The notes under the pieces are model-generated. The model saw only the letters and a list, made by a program, of their open reading frames with translations. It had not been told where the DNA came from and did no database searches. The position numbers and the translations under genes were made by a program. Below, piece by piece: positions 1 to 8,706 of a stretch of 42,600 bases of DNA. Within the stretch, counting starts at the first letter, position 1. Every line of letters starts with the position of its first letter. The stretch is from Alphaproteobacteria bacterium (lineage in GTDB: Bacteria; Pseudomonadota; Alphaproteobacteria; Rickettsiales; UBA8987): NCBI GenBank assembly GCA_030429725.1, contig JAUIEX010000012.1, forward strand, positions 1-42,600, read 5' to 3'.

Positions 1-36
1 GATTGATCTTCACCATAAAATGGCCAAAATAAGGTG

Positions 37-852
37 ATGCGTTTCTCCGCCATTTTGCTTGTTGTTACTTTTGCGCTGGCGGGCTGTGTTGGCCAGAAGC
101 TTGCCGTTCCTTATGGCAATGAAAGAGAAATTGAGGCTGAGAAACATGCGCAGGAGCGCGCTTTGCATGGTGTTGCCACGCTTGATTATAGCACATTGCG
201 CTATTCGGCTTCCAAAAAGAAGAAGATGGTGAAGCGAATGCAGGGGATTATCAATCGTCTGAGTCCGCATGCTATTGAGTTTTGCCGTGATCTGGGGGTG
301 ACGGATAAGCGCTGCACCATGCTGGTGGAAATTGGTAAGGGCGTTGGGGTGAATGCCCATGCGGATGGGCGGAAGATTGTGGTTTATCCGGCGCTGATGG
401 ATTTTGCCAAGTCTGACAATGATGTGGCGTTTATTGTATCACATGAATACGCCCATCAGATTCTGGGGCATATTGCGGCCACGCGGCGCAACATGATGAT
501 AGGCGGGATGCTTGGCATGGTTGCTGATGTTGCGGTGGCGGCCAATGGCGGCAAAAGCAAAGCGACGGGAACGGGGCTTGGCGCGCAGACAGCGCGTTTA
601 TTTTATTCTCCTGCGCTTGAATTGGAGGCCGATTATGCCGCGCTTTACCTGCTGGCACGTGCCGGTTTTGATTATAGGAGAGCGCCGGAATTCTGGCAGA
701 AAATGAATGTTCATAATCCTGATTCAATTTATGTGCAGACTACGCACCCTACCACGCCTGCAAGATATGTGACGATGCAGAAAACAATTGCGGAAATTGA
801 ACGAAAAAAACGTGATAAACGCTTGTTAATTCCTAATTCCAAGCTAAATTAG
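37..852 (+). CDS. M48-family zinc metallopeptidase, putative lipoprotein
   Basis: Predicted periplasmic, membrane-anchored M48 peptidase of about 271 residues. The N-terminus is a lipoprotein signal peptide with a lipobox LAGC near residues 14-17. The zinc-binding HEYAH motif is at about 136-140 and a downstream ELEAD segment (about 195-199) supplies the ExxxD third-ligand motif. The family includes BepA/LoiP-like envelope quality-control proteases; the exact substrate is not visible. ATG at 37 is preferred over GTG at 34. No Shine-Dalgarno is evident; a -10-like CAAAAT (25-30) lies six bases upstream of the ATG with TTGATC at 3-8, so the mRNA may be leaderless. The sdhB start codon follows 18 bases after the stop, suggesting co-transcription. 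Confidence 0.88.
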   Translation: MRFSAILLVVTFALAGCVGQKLAVPYGNEREIEAEKHAQERALHGVATLDYSTLRYSASKKKKMVKRMQGIINRLSPHAIEFCRDLGVTDKRCTMLVEIGKGVGVNAHADGRKIVVYPALMDFAKSDNDVAFIVSHEYAHQILGHIAATRRNMMIGGMLGMVADVAVAANGGKSKATGTGLGAQTARLFYSPALELEADYAALYLLARAGFDYRRAPEFWQKMNVHNPDSIYVQTTHPTTPARYVTMQKTIAEIERKKRDKRLLIPNSKLN

Positions 853-870
853 TGGCCAGCAGGAGTGGCT

Positions 871-1650
871 ATGGCTGAATTTACGTTACCGAGAAATTCC
901 AAGGTTGAAAAAGGGGAGTTTTACCCGGCGCCGAAGGGTGCAAAAAATACCAAGAAGGTGAATGTGTATCGCTGGGATCCGGAGGGGGAAGGCAACCCGC
1001 GGCTGGACACATATGAGATTGATATTGATAAATGTGGCCCAATGGTGCTGGATGCCATTATTAAGATTAAAAATGAGGTGGATAGCACGCTGACCTTCCG
1101 CCGTTCCTGCCGGGAGGGGATTTGCGGTTCCTGCGCGATGAATATTAACGGTACGAACACGCTTGCCTGCACCTGTGCGGTGGAAAACGGCAAGGATGAG
1201 GTGACGATTTACCCGCTGCCGCACATGGAAGTGGTGAAGGATCTGGTGCCGGATCTGAATGGTTTTTATAAGCAATATGAATCGATTGAGCCATGGCTGC
1301 AGAATGATGAGGAGCCGGAGGGCGATGATGAGCGGCTGCAATCGCCGGAGGATCGCGCAAAGCTGGACGGGCTTTATGAATGTATTTTATGCGCGTGCTG
1401 CTCCACCTCCTGCCCAAGCTATTGGTGGAACGGGGATAAATATCTGGGGCCGGCCATTTTGCTGCAGGCTTATCGCTGGCTGGCGGACAGCCGTGATAAG
1501 GGAACGGAAAGGCGCTTGGAATCGCTGGATGATGCGTTTAAATTATTCCGCTGCCATACGATTATGAACTGCACCAAAACCTGCCCGAAGGGGCTGAACC
1601 CGGCCAAGGCCATTGCGGAAATTAAAAAGATGGTGGCGGAAAGGCTTTAG
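871..1650 (+). CDS. sdhB: Succinate dehydrogenase iron-sulfur subunit
   Basis: SdhB, 259 residues, passes electrons from the flavin of SdhA to ubiquinone in complex II at the inner membrane. All cluster ligands are present: C80, C85, C88 and C100 for the 2Fe-2S centre; C171, C174, C177 and C238 for 4Fe-4S; C181, C228 and C234 for 3Fe-4S. ATG at 871 is chosen over GTG at 865 because AGGAG at 861-865 is well placed for it. Odd: sdhC, sdhD and sdhA are not adjacent; the gene lies between an M48 peptidase and a PstS-like gene. The assembly factor sdhE is about 6 kb downstream. Confidence 0.97.
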   Translation: MAEFTLPRNSKVEKGEFYPAPKGAKNTKKVNVYRWDPEGEGNPRLDTYEIDIDKCGPMVLDAIIKIKNEVDSTLTFRRSCREGICGSCAMNINGTNTLACTCAVENGKDEVTIYPLPHMEVVKDLVPDLNGFYKQYESIEPWLQNDEEPEGDDERLQSPEDRAKLDGLYECILCACCSTSCPSYWWNGDKYLGPAILLQAYRWLADSRDKGTERRLESLDDAFKLFRCHTIMNCTKTCPKGLNPAKAIAEIKKMVAERL

Positions 1651-1666
1651 GCGCTTTTTTGGTGCG

Positions 1667-1695
1667 TTGACCCTTTCAGGTGACTGTGGCATAGT
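1667..1695 (+). promoter_or_regulatory. Predicted sigma-70 promoter for pstS-like gene and dxs
   Basis: TTGACC (1667-1672), a 17-base spacer, then CATAGT (1690-1695). Transcription would start near 1702, giving a short leader with GGGAG at 1708-1712 before the ATG at 1720. The same -10 form, CATAGT, recurs at ahcY. Confidence 0.55.
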
Positions 1696-1719
1696 TCCCG
1701 CAACTTTGGGAGCTTTAAG

Positions 1720-2736
1720 ATGCTGCGTGCTTATTCTGTTTTTTTTGCCTTGACGTTTTTTATGTTGGTTGGGTTGCCTGCCATGGCGCGTGATCAGGTG
1801 CGCGCGGTGGGGTCATCCACGGTGTATCCTTTTGTGACGGTGGCGGCGGAGGAATTTGGCCGGAATACGACCTTTCGGACGCCAATTGTGGAAGCCACCG
1901 GCACGGGCGGCGGGATTAAGCTTTTTTGCGGTGGAATTGGAGAGCAATATGCCGATATTGTGAATGCCTCCCGCGCGATTGAAACTTCCGAGCTGGCCAT
2001 GTGTGCGGAAAATGGCATTCAGGATGTGCTGGAATTTAAGATTGGTTATGATGGTATTGTTTTGGCGAATGCACTGGATTCACCGGAATTTTCCTTAACT
2101 AAAATGCAGATCTTTTTAGCGCTGGCAAAGGAGATTCCTTCCGGCGGCAAGCTGGTGACCAACACTTACCGGAAATGGAGTGAGATTGACCCCACATTGC
2201 CGGATGTGGAGATTGAAGTGATTGGCCCGCCACCAACATCCGGCACGCGGGATTCGTTTGTGCATCTGGTGCTTGAGAAAGCATGCAAGAATCTGCCGGA
2301 GTTTGTGGCCGCGTACCCGGATGAAAAAATGCGTCAAAAGCAATGCCATATGGTGCGTGAAGATGGCCCGTTTATAACGGCGGGGGAAAATGATAACCTG
2401 ATTATTCAGAAATTAACGCATAACTCTGCGGCGCTGGGGATTTTTGGTTTTGGCTTTCTGGATCAAAATGCCAGCCTGGTTAAAGCGGCAAAAATTAATG
2501 GTGTGGTGCCGGATTATGACACGATTGCCAGTTATGAATATACGGTAGCACGTCCGCTTTACATTTATGTGAAGGCGGAGCATGGCGCGGTGGTGCCAAG
2601 CCTGAAGCCCTTTGTCACCGAAATTTTGAGTAATGCTTCGGTGGGTGAGGATGGCTATCTGACAATGAAAGGGTTGATTCCGCTGCCTGAAGAGCAACAA
2701 AATCAGTATCGCAGCAAGGCTGCTTCCGAGCTTTAA
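1720..2736 (+). CDS. PstS-like phosphate ABC transporter substrate-binding protein
   Basis: Periplasmic binding protein of 338 residues with a Sec signal peptide (hydrophobic segment about 6-22, probable cleavage after AMA). The PBP-like phosphate-binding fold is indicated by VGSSTVYPF just after the signal peptide, TGGGIK, SRAI and TSGTRDSF, the loops that hold phosphate in PstS. Presumed role: capture of phosphate (or a similar oxyanion) for an ABC importer. No pstC/A/B or phoU follows, so it may act with permeases encoded elsewhere. Its stop codon is followed directly by the dxs ATG with no gap, an unusual pairing that implies translational coupling. Confidence 0.85.
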   Translation: MLRAYSVFFALTFFMLVGLPAMARDQVRAVGSSTVYPFVTVAAEEFGRNTTFRTPIVEATGTGGGIKLFCGGIGEQYADIVNASRAIETSELAMCAENGIQDVLEFKIGYDGIVLANALDSPEFSLTKMQIFLALAKEIPSGGKLVTNTYRKWSEIDPTLPDVEIEVIGPPPTSGTRDSFVHLVLEKACKNLPEFVAAYPDEKMRQKQCHMVREDGPFITAGENDNLIIQKLTHNSAALGIFGFGFLDQNASLVKAAKINGVVPDYDTIASYEYTVARPLYIYVKAEHGAVVPSLKPFVTEILSNASVGEDGYLTMKGLIPLPEEQQNQYRSKAASEL

Positions 2737-4671
2737 ATGTTTGAGACGCCGTTGCTTGACCGGGTGAAGGATGCGTCCGATACGCGCCATTTTTCGCATG
2801 CCCAGCTAAAGCAACTGGCGGATGAATTGCGCGCGGAAACGGTGCGGATTGTTTCAAACACCGGGGGGCATTTAGGCGCTGGGCTGGGTGTGGTGGAGCT
2901 GACGGTGGCGTTGCATCATGTGTTTGAAACGCCGGAGGATCGGCTGATCTGGGATGTGGGGCATCAGTCCTATCCGCATAAAATTCTGACCGGTCGTCGG
3001 GAGGCAATGCACCAATTGCGGCAGAAAGATGGCATTGCGGGTTTTACCAAACGTGCGGAAAGTGCGTATGACCCTTTCGGTGCCGGGCATAGTTCAACCT
3101 CCATTTCCGCCGGGCAGGGCATGGCGGTGGGCGCTGCACTTTCCGGAGAAAAGCGGAATGTGGTGGCGGTGATTGGTGACGGTGCGATGAGTGCGGGCAT
3201 GGCCTATGAGGCGTTGAATAATGCCGGGGCGCGTGACGAAAAACTGATCGTGATTCTCAATGATAATGAGATGTCGATTGCGCCGGCGGTGGGCGCAATG
3301 AGCGCTTATCTTTCACGTATGGTTTCGTCCAAAGGCTATCATTCTTTGCGGAACATGGCAAAAAAAGCAGTGAGCAAGCTGCCGGAAGCGGTGGAGCGGG
3401 CAGCAAAATTGACGGAGCAATATGCCAAGCAGCTCACCATGCACCATAACTTTTTCGAAGAAATGGGGTTCTATTACATTGGCCCGCTGGATGGGCATAA
3501 TCTGGAGCATTTACTGCCGGTGCTGGAAAATGTCCGCGATAGTGAAGAGGCGGGGCCGGTGCTGATCCATGTGGTGACGGAAAAAGGCCATGGGTTTGAA
3601 TCACCGGAAACGAATGCTGAGAAATTCCACGCGGTGAAACGGTTTGATATTGCCACCGGCGTGCAACAGAAGAGCAAGCCGAAGGCCACGACATTCACGG
3701 CGGCCTTTGCCAAAGCGCTGATTGCGGAGGCGGCGCTGGATAAAAATTTGGTGGGGATTACCGCCGCAATGCCTTCCGGCACGGGAATGGATGCGTTTGG
3801 CAAAGCGTATCCGGAGCGGATGTTTGATGTTGGCATTGCCGAGCAGCATGCGGTGACCTTTGCCGCCGGGCTTGCCTGCGAGGGGGTGAAGCCCTTTGTG
3901 GCAATCTATTCAACATTCCTTCAGCGCGCTTATGACCAGATTGTGCATGACGTGGCGATCCAGAATCTGCCGGTGCGCTTTGCGATTGACCGCGCCGGGC
4001 TGGTGGGGCAGGACGGCCCGACCCACGCCGGTGCATTTGATGTTGCCTATCTTGGCTGTTTGCCGAATTTTGTGTTGATGGCCGCTGCCGATGAGCTTGA
4101 GCTGATGCATATGACAGCCACGGCTGCCGCCTATGATGCCGGGCCGATTGCCTTCCGCTATCCGCGTGGTGAGGGGCAAGGGCTGGATTTGCCGGCGCGC
4201 GGAGAAGTGCTTGAAATTGGCAAAGGGCGCGTGGTGAAAGAGGGAACGCAGATTGCAATTTTATCTTACGGTGCACGTTTGGCGGAGGCATTAAAGGCCG
4301 CTGAAAACCTGGATAAACAGGGGCTTTCCACCAGTGTGGCGGATGCACGTTTTGCCAAGCCTTTGGATGAGGCTTTGATTGATGCGCTGGCGCAGAACCA
4401 CTCGCTGTTGGTGCTGCTGGAAGAAGGCAGCATGGGCGGCTTTAACAGCTTTGTGTTGGATTACCTCAACCGCAAAGGCCATCTGAGCGCGGGCTTGAAT
4501 TGCCTGACGATATGCTTACCCGATAGCTATATTCAACAGGCCTCGCCGGAAGAGATGCTGGCAGAGGTGGGGCTGGATGCTGCCGGGATTGAAAGGAAAA
4601 TTCTGGAAATGGTGGCAAGAGACGATGCGCAGCATCAGTCTTCACTTAAAATAACTTCCGAGACGAAATAG
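2737..4671 (+). CDS. dxs: 1-deoxy-D-xylulose-5-phosphate synthase
   Basis: DXS, 644 residues, condenses pyruvate and glyceraldehyde 3-phosphate to DXP, the first step of the MEP isoprenoid pathway and a feed to thiamine and pyridoxal synthesis. The thiamine diphosphate motif [18 protein letters not shown] lies at about 148-165, with GGHLG near 43 and the catalytic-base region [16 protein letters not shown] near 365. Pyrimidine-binding and C-terminal transketolase domains are complete. The ATG immediately follows the PstS-like gene's TAA, so expression probably depends on the 1667-1695 promoter. It converges with dnaQ, whose stop is 22 bases away. Confidence 0.97.
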   Translation: MFETPLLDRVKDASDTRHFSHAQLKQLADELRAETVRIVSNTGGHLGAGLGVVELTVALHHVFETPEDRLIWDVGHQSYPHKILTGRREAMHQLRQKDGIAGFTKRAESAYDPFGAGHSSTSISAGQGMAVGAALSGEKRNVVAVIGDGAMSAGMAYEALNNAGARDEKLIVILNDNEMSIAPAVGAMSAYLSRMVSSKGYHSLRNMAKKAVSKLPEAVERAAKLTEQYAKQLTMHHNFFEEMGFYYIGPLDGHNLEHLLPVLENVRDSEEAGPVLIHVVTEKGHGFESPETNAEKFHAVKRFDIATGVQQKSKPKATTFTAAFAKALIAEAALDKNLVGITAAMPSGTGMDAFGKAYPERMFDVGIAEQHAVTFAAGLACEGVKPFVAIYSTFLQRAYDQIVHDVAIQNLPVRFAIDRAGLVGQDGPTHAGAFDVAYLGCLPNFVLMAAADELELMHMTATAAAYDAGPIAFRYPRGEGQGLDLPARGEVLEIGKGRVVKEGTQIAILSYGARLAEALKAAENLDKQGLSTSVADARFAKPLDEALIDALAQNHSLLVLLEEGSMGGFNSFVLDYLNRKGHLSAGLNCLTICLPDSYIQQASPEEMLAEVGLDAAGIERKILEMVARDDAQHQSSLKITSETK

Positions 4672-4693
4672 GGGGAACACGCCCTGAGGCTTA

Positions 4694-5401
4694 TCAACCG
4701 GATGCCCAGAGGCTGTTATTGATTTTGCCAGTGAAGAAGGCTTCATGTGCGGCGAGCTCTTCTTCGGTTGGCGCATGTGGGCGGGGTTGCAGAAGAGTAT
4801 CACGCTTTTGAAAATTACTTTCTATGGTTGAGCTTTGCTCTTTCTTATTGCCTGCCTGTTGACTTAAATCCAGCCCTGTCTGTGCGCCGCCCATCAGCTC
4901 CAGATACATGGCGGCCAGCAGCTCGGCATCCAGCAAAGCGCCATGCAGCGTGCGCTCCGTATTGTCTATTCCGAAGCGCTTACAGAGCGCATCCAGCGAA
5001 GCGGGTGAGCCGGGAAAGCGTTTGCGTGCTTCCTGCAACGTGTCAAATGCCTGAGACATGGGAATGTTATTGCGGCGGATATGCGTGAGTTCGGCATTAA
5101 GAAATTTCATATCAAACGGCGCATTGTGAATGACCAGCTGGCTATCCCCGATAAAATTCAGAAATTCATCGGCAATGGCGGCAAAAACGGGCTTATCAAG
5201 CAGAAAATCCTGTGTTAGCCCGTGAACATCCACGGCTTCCTGCGGCACGTCACGTTCCGGGTTTATGTAGAGATGCAGGTGACGCCCGGTTGGCAGGCGG
5301 TTAACCATCTCCACGCAGCCAATTTCAATGATGCGATGGCCTTGAGACGGCTCAAACCCAGTGGTTTCCGTATCCAATGCAATTTCGCGAATGATGCCCA
5401 T
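4694..5401 (-). CDS. dnaQ: DNA polymerase III epsilon subunit (proofreading 3'-5' exonuclease)
   Basis: DnaQ, 235 residues, edits misincorporated bases within the replicative polymerase core. DEDDh catalytic residues are visible: D10 and E12 in DTETTG, D97 in HNAPFDMKFL, H153 and D158 in HGALLDAELL. The C-terminal part beyond about 175 is the low-complexity tail expected to contact the alpha subunit. The gene begins 9 bases after the coaE stop on the same strand, the usual alphaproteobacterial coaE-dnaQ order. A GGAGG-like sequence lies about 11 bases before the ATG, overlapping the coaE end. Confidence 0.95.
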   Translation of the reverse strand: MGIIREIALDTETTGFEPSQGHRIIEIGCVEMVNRLPTGRHLHLYINPERDVPQEAVDVHGLTQDFLLDKPVFAAIADEFLNFIGDSQLVIHNAPFDMKFLNAELTHIRRNNIPMSQAFDTLQEARKRFPGSPASLDALCKRFGIDNTERTLHGALLDAELLAAMYLELMGGAQTGLDLSQQAGNKKEQSSTIESNFQKRDTLLQPRPHAPTEEELAAHEAFFTGKINNSLWASG

Positions 5402-5410
5402 CCGGGCAGT

Positions 5411-6022
5411 TTACCCCTCCATCCAGTTTGAGACAAGGGTGGTGGCTTCCTGAATGGCAGATTGAATATCTTGCTCCATATTGATGGCGGCGGTGGCTTT
5501 TTGACGTTTTTCCTCTTGCGGCATTTGTTGCGCAACCAATGCTTTGACTTGCTCCATGGTGATGGAGTTACCTGTTTTTTCTGCGCGTGACCGAATGCGC
5601 TCAAGCTGTGTTTGCTCACTGGCATGGCTGCATAGGGTGTGGGTGCAGAGTGTTTCTGCACCGGTTTCAAACAGCAGGGGAATATCCAGGATAATCAAAG
5701 GCAGATTGGCTTTTTTTCCGGCCGCAATAAATGCCTCCTCCTGCCGGCGGACGTGAGGGTGCAGAATATCCTGCAATTTTTTTAGTGTGGCGGCGTCATC
5801 CTGAATTTTTTGCTGCCTAAGCGCTTTGTTCATGCTGCCATCTTCTTCCCAAACATCCGGAAATGTTTTTCTCAGACCCTCATAAGCAACGCTGCCGGGT
5901 GAAGAGAGCTTTTTGGCTGCAGCATCAGCATCAAAAGACGGGGCATTAAAATGCTTACTGATGCCGCGTGCTAATGTTGTTTTCCCTGACCCCATCGAGC
6001 CAGTAATTCCAAGAATAATCAC
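5411..6022 (-). CDS. coaE: Dephospho-CoA kinase
   Basis: CoaE, 203 residues, phosphorylates the 3'-hydroxyl of dephospho-CoA in the last step of coenzyme A synthesis. The N-terminal Walker A GSMGSGKT is at residues 8-15, followed by a DADAAAK-type segment and a central helical lid; ILDIPLLFE matches the conserved family segment. The start is a GTG at 6022; no ATG is available near the P-loop. A poorly recognised gene lies upstream (stop at 6040) and dnaQ follows 9 bases downstream. Confidence 0.94.
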   Translation of the reverse strand: MIILGITGSMGSGKTTLARGISKHFNAPSFDADAAAKKLSSPGSVAYEGLRKTFPDVWEEDGSMNKALRQQKIQDDAATLKKLQDILHPHVRRQEEAFIAAGKKANLPLIILDIPLLFETGAETLCTHTLCSHASEQTQLERIRSRAEKTGNSITMEQVKALVAQQMPQEEKRQKATAAINMEQDIQSAIQEATTLVSNWMEG

Positions 6023-6039
6023 AACAGAGCCTAATCTAT

Positions 6040-6441
6040 TTAATGTTCAGCTTTAGAAATTGAGTGATCCAGACGTTTTAACAACCAAATACACTCATTG
6101 GGGAGTTTATGGGTGTTTTTAATGCGGACATAAGATGTTTGGAACTCAATATTTTTACTGTTTAAATGTGGCCATAAATCAGAAGATTGTGAAAGCAGGG
6201 TGCGAATTGTGTCGGCATTGGTTGAGTCTGTCAGATAAAGATCGCATGTTTGCTGTTCGTCATAAAAGACAACCAAAATGATATATTGCTTAAGCTTGGC
6301 TTCCAGTTTTTTGAGCCTTATCTGGCGGACGCTGAGTCCGGTTGTCCACAGCGTATTATCCGCAATTGCCTGATTATAAAAGTCCGTAAATTTCTGGCCA
6401 GCTGCAGCGCAACTGGCCAGGCTATAATGCTTGTCCGGCAT
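6040..6441 (-). CDS. Hypothetical protein, 133 aa
   Basis: I do not recognise this protein. The start MPDKHYS is chosen because GAGAGG sits about six bases upstream; an 18-residue extension to 6495 lacks such a site. Predicted soluble, with an amphipathic N-terminal half, a basic KKLEAKLKQY segment and a central beta-rich stretch (YIILVVFYDEQQTCDLYL), then a conserved-looking IWLLKRLDH near the C-terminus. No signal peptide or clear membrane segment. It precedes coaE by 17 bases and may be co-transcribed. Moderate confidence that it is a real gene, from its ribosome binding site and spacing. Confidence 0.65.
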   Translation of the reverse strand: MPDKHYSLASCAAAGQKFTDFYNQAIADNTLWTTGLSVRQIRLKKLEAKLKQYIILVVFYDEQQTCDLYLTDSTNADTIRTLLSQSSDLWPHLNSKNIEFQTSYVRIKNTHKLPNECIWLLKRLDHSISKAEH

Positions 6442-6521
6442 GATAATCCTCTCTCTTCCCGATTTGATCGTAGCATGTTTTTTCTTGTGTAACAATGCTC
6501 TATAGGGGATAACTCATTTTC

Positions 6522-7433
6522 ATGATGATTTCTGATGACTTTCTACGTGCGGTGTTGCGTTTTGTCTGTGACTCCAAAGAGTTGATAAAGATGCCGAATG
6601 ATGTGGAAAAGCTTGCAGACTTGGTTGGTTTTACGGGTGTTTCAGAGGCTTTGGTTGATCGTGCTGTGATCCGTTTTCAGGAACGCATGGCACGATCTGG
6701 CCGGCAAACGCTTGGGGTGATGGTGGAATGTGCTGTTTTCAGTTTGCTTGAGCAGATTGAGCAGGTGGCCGTGCTGGCTGAAAATAAGCAGATCTATAAC
6801 GGCAAACAAACCATTGGAGAGCTGGACACGCTCTTGAGGGTGGATCAAAAACTGGTGCATGCGGAAATTGCCGTGAAGTTTTATATGGCCTACCCACCGG
6901 AAAAGCCTGAAATGTGGCTGGGGCCAAATGCCAAAGATAGCTTTAAGATCAAGGCTGAAAATCTTTTGCATCACCAGATTCGTCTTTCCGAGAAAGTGAT
7001 GGTCAAGCGCCAGCTATGTGAAGAAGGGCTGATGGGTGAGGGCGAAATGGTGGGTCATGCGCTGTGCGTTAAGGGGGTGCTGTTTCATCATGCCTTGCAT
7101 GCGGTGCCGGCGCTTCCGGATGAGGCGGCGGATGATTGTGAGCGCGGACGCTGGTGCTTTGCGCATGAATGGGCGGAAACTTACCCGCAGCTGGAGGCAG
7201 AAGGGCTTCATGCCTGCATGTTGGAGCGCTTAGAGTGGATTGCCGCTTCTTCGGTCATTTCCGATGTAAGGAAAATGGAGGTGACGGCAGAGTTAAACCG
7301 CCCGTTAATGCTGGTGCTTTGTAAGCGTGAGGTGGCAGAAAAACAAAGCTTCACAGCGGTTGAGAGATTCTTTATCATGCCGGATAACTGGCCGGAGAAG
7401 GAAGATGTCAAAACGCACGGAAGTAAATCGTGA
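6522..7433 (+). CDS. DUF1853 family protein
   Basis: Protein of 303 residues matching the DUF1853 pattern: a central GELDTLLRV followed by a HAEIAVKFYM segment and WLGPNAKDSF. The E-x-D ... E-x-A-V-K arrangement resembles a PD-(D/E)XK nuclease core, and I recall DUF1853 being placed with that superfamily, but function is unknown. ATG at 6522 (or 6525). AGGGG lies rather far upstream (about 6504). The 3' end overlaps the sdhE start by 29 bases, so the two are probably translationally linked. Confidence 0.75.
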   Translation: MMISDDFLRAVLRFVCDSKELIKMPNDVEKLADLVGFTGVSEALVDRAVIRFQERMARSGRQTLGVMVECAVFSLLEQIEQVAVLAENKQIYNGKQTIGELDTLLRVDQKLVHAEIAVKFYMAYPPEKPEMWLGPNAKDSFKIKAENLLHHQIRLSEKVMVKRQLCEEGLMGEGEMVGHALCVKGVLFHHALHAVPALPDEAADDCERGRWCFAHEWAETYPQLEAEGLHACMLERLEWIAASSVISDVRKMEVTAELNRPLMLVLCKREVAEKQSFTAVERFFIMPDNWPEKEDVKTHGSKS

Positions 7434-7719
7434 AGATCGCATCAAGCGCTTGCTTTACCAGAGCTGGTATCGCGGATGTAAAGAGACGGACAAATTGCTG
7501 GGCTATTTTGCCCGGGCGAATCTGGCGCGTTTTGATGATGTGGATCTGGATGCATTTGAAGCGATCCTGCTTGAGAGTGATCGCGATCTTTTTGACTGGC
7601 TGACGGAAAAAAAGCCATTACCACCGCATTATGTAAACCACCCGGTGATGACGCGGCTGATGAAATTCAACGTGGCGCATTATGTGCAAAATACAGGTAA
7701 GGAGTCGCCCACATCATGA
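7405..7719 (+). CDS. sdhE: FAD assembly factor SdhE (succinate dehydrogenase assembly factor 2)
   Basis: Small soluble protein of 104 residues that helps attach FAD covalently to SdhA. The helical-bundle family signature is seen as SWYRGCKETDKLLGYFA, with the RG-x-x-E motif as RGCKE, followed by FDWLTEKKPLP. ATG at 7405 is chosen because the homologous region begins there and GAAGGAAG lies just upstream, although this places the start inside DUF1853. The stop overlaps the ogt start as ATGA (7716-7719). Its distance from sdhB (about 6 kb) is common in this class. Confidence 0.9.
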   Translation: MSKRTEVNREDRIKRLLYQSWYRGCKETDKLLGYFARANLARFDDVDLDAFEAILLESDRDLFDWLTEKKPLPPHYVNHPVMTRLMKFNVAHYVQNTGKESPTS

Positions 7720-8228
7720 GCGAGGAATGGCAAGATCTGGAACATGATACCATGCCTTTTTTGGGTTGGCATCTTCGCTTAACGGCGTCCGATAAGGGTT
7801 TGGTTTCGATTCTTCCCTATGTTGAAGCAGAAGTGCCGGCAAGGCAGGAAGTGAAGAATGTTCACCTGAAAGTGGCAAAATTATGGCTTAACAGCTATTT
7901 GCAGGGTGTGGCGGCGCAGATGCCGTCGCTGGAGATGCGAGGAACGGCATTTCAGAAAGCTGTGTGGCAGGCGGTTTTGAATGTGAAGGCCGGCGAGGTG
8001 ATAAGCTATGGCGCGCTGGCCAAAGCGATGGGGCACCCAAAGGCGGCGCGTGCCGTGGGGGCGGCGCTGGGGAAAAATCCACTGCATGTGATGGTGCCGT
8101 GTCACCGTGTGGTTGCGGCCGGTGGTGCGCTGACGGGGTATGCTGGCGGGTTGGATAAAAAAGAGGCGCTACTGCATTTTGAGCGGGAGAGTGCCAGTCA
8201 ACAATATGCCGCGCGGAAAGTGGCTTAA
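7716..8228 (+). CDS. ogt: Methylated-DNA--protein-cysteine methyltransferase
   Basis: Suicide repair enzyme of 170 residues that moves the methyl group from O6-methylguanine onto its own cysteine. The active-site PCHRV motif has C129; the DNA-binding helix-turn-helix region (GEVISYGALAKAMGHPKAAR, about 93-112) and AVGAALGKNP are typical. The N-terminal half is short and divergent, as in Ogt-type proteins. It begins within the sdhE stop codon (ATGA overlap), with TAAGGAG at 7698-7704. Confidence 0.95.
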   Translation: MSEEWQDLEHDTMPFLGWHLRLTASDKGLVSILPYVEAEVPARQEVKNVHLKVAKLWLNSYLQGVAAQMPSLEMRGTAFQKAVWQAVLNVKAGEVISYGALAKAMGHPKAARAVGAALGKNPLHVMVPCHRVVAAGGALTGYAGGLDKKEALLHFERESASQQYAARKVA

Positions 8229-8256
8229 GCGTTCCGTAGAAAATATCCCGGGAGTT

Positions 8257-8661
8257 TTATTGTTGCTGCATGACCATACGTGCCAGCAGTTGGTTCTGCG
8301 TTTCAATGGCATCCAGCAGCTCTTTCAGCGCAACGTTTGATGCGGAGGTGCCGCCTGTTTCGGCAGCTTCCATGAAGGAGTTGTTGAGGCGGTTCATGGC
8401 TTCTGTCGTTAGCTTTTGTTGATTGAGTAATTGTTTCAAAAGATTGTTGTTCGTGGCAATCTGGTCAATCAGTTTGTCCATCTTGCTGTTGGTAACATTG
8501 GCGTTTTTTTCCATCTGTTCCTGAATGGTCAGCACCTTCTGCCCGCGATTGCTGCCGAAAAAGATTTCATCCGTGCGTCCCGCCTGTGCCGGCATTGCCA
8601 GAAAAATAGCGCATATCAGGCACAATAGTGCCGTGAAACGATTGGTTTTCATCTTCATCAT
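8257..8661 (-). CDS. Small periplasmic coiled-coil protein, unknown function
   Basis: Not recognised as a named family. About 134 residues: an N-terminal Sec signal peptide (hydrophobic core FTALLCLICAIFLAM, cleavage probably after AQA), then a highly helical, Gln/Asn-rich heptad region from about 50 to the C-terminus (repeats such as IDQIATNNNLLKQLLNQQ) ending MVMQQQ. This predicts a secreted, coiled-coil, probably oligomeric protein. Three starts are possible (8661, 8658, 8652); no Shine-Dalgarno is present. TATGCT (complement of 8668-8673) ends six bases before the first ATG, consistent with a leaderless transcript. It is divergent from the saccharopine-dehydrogenase-like gene and converges on ogt. 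Confidence 0.7.
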   Translation of the reverse strand: MMKMKTNRFTALLCLICAIFLAMPAQAGRTDEIFFGSNRGQKVLTIQEQMEKNANVTNSKMDKLIDQIATNNNLLKQLLNQQKLTTEAMNRLNNSFMEAAETGGTSASNVALKELLDAIETQNQLLARMVMQQQ

Positions 8662-8706
8662 GGATAGAGCATATAAAATGCATGGGAAGGTTGCTATCAT
8701 AAAATG

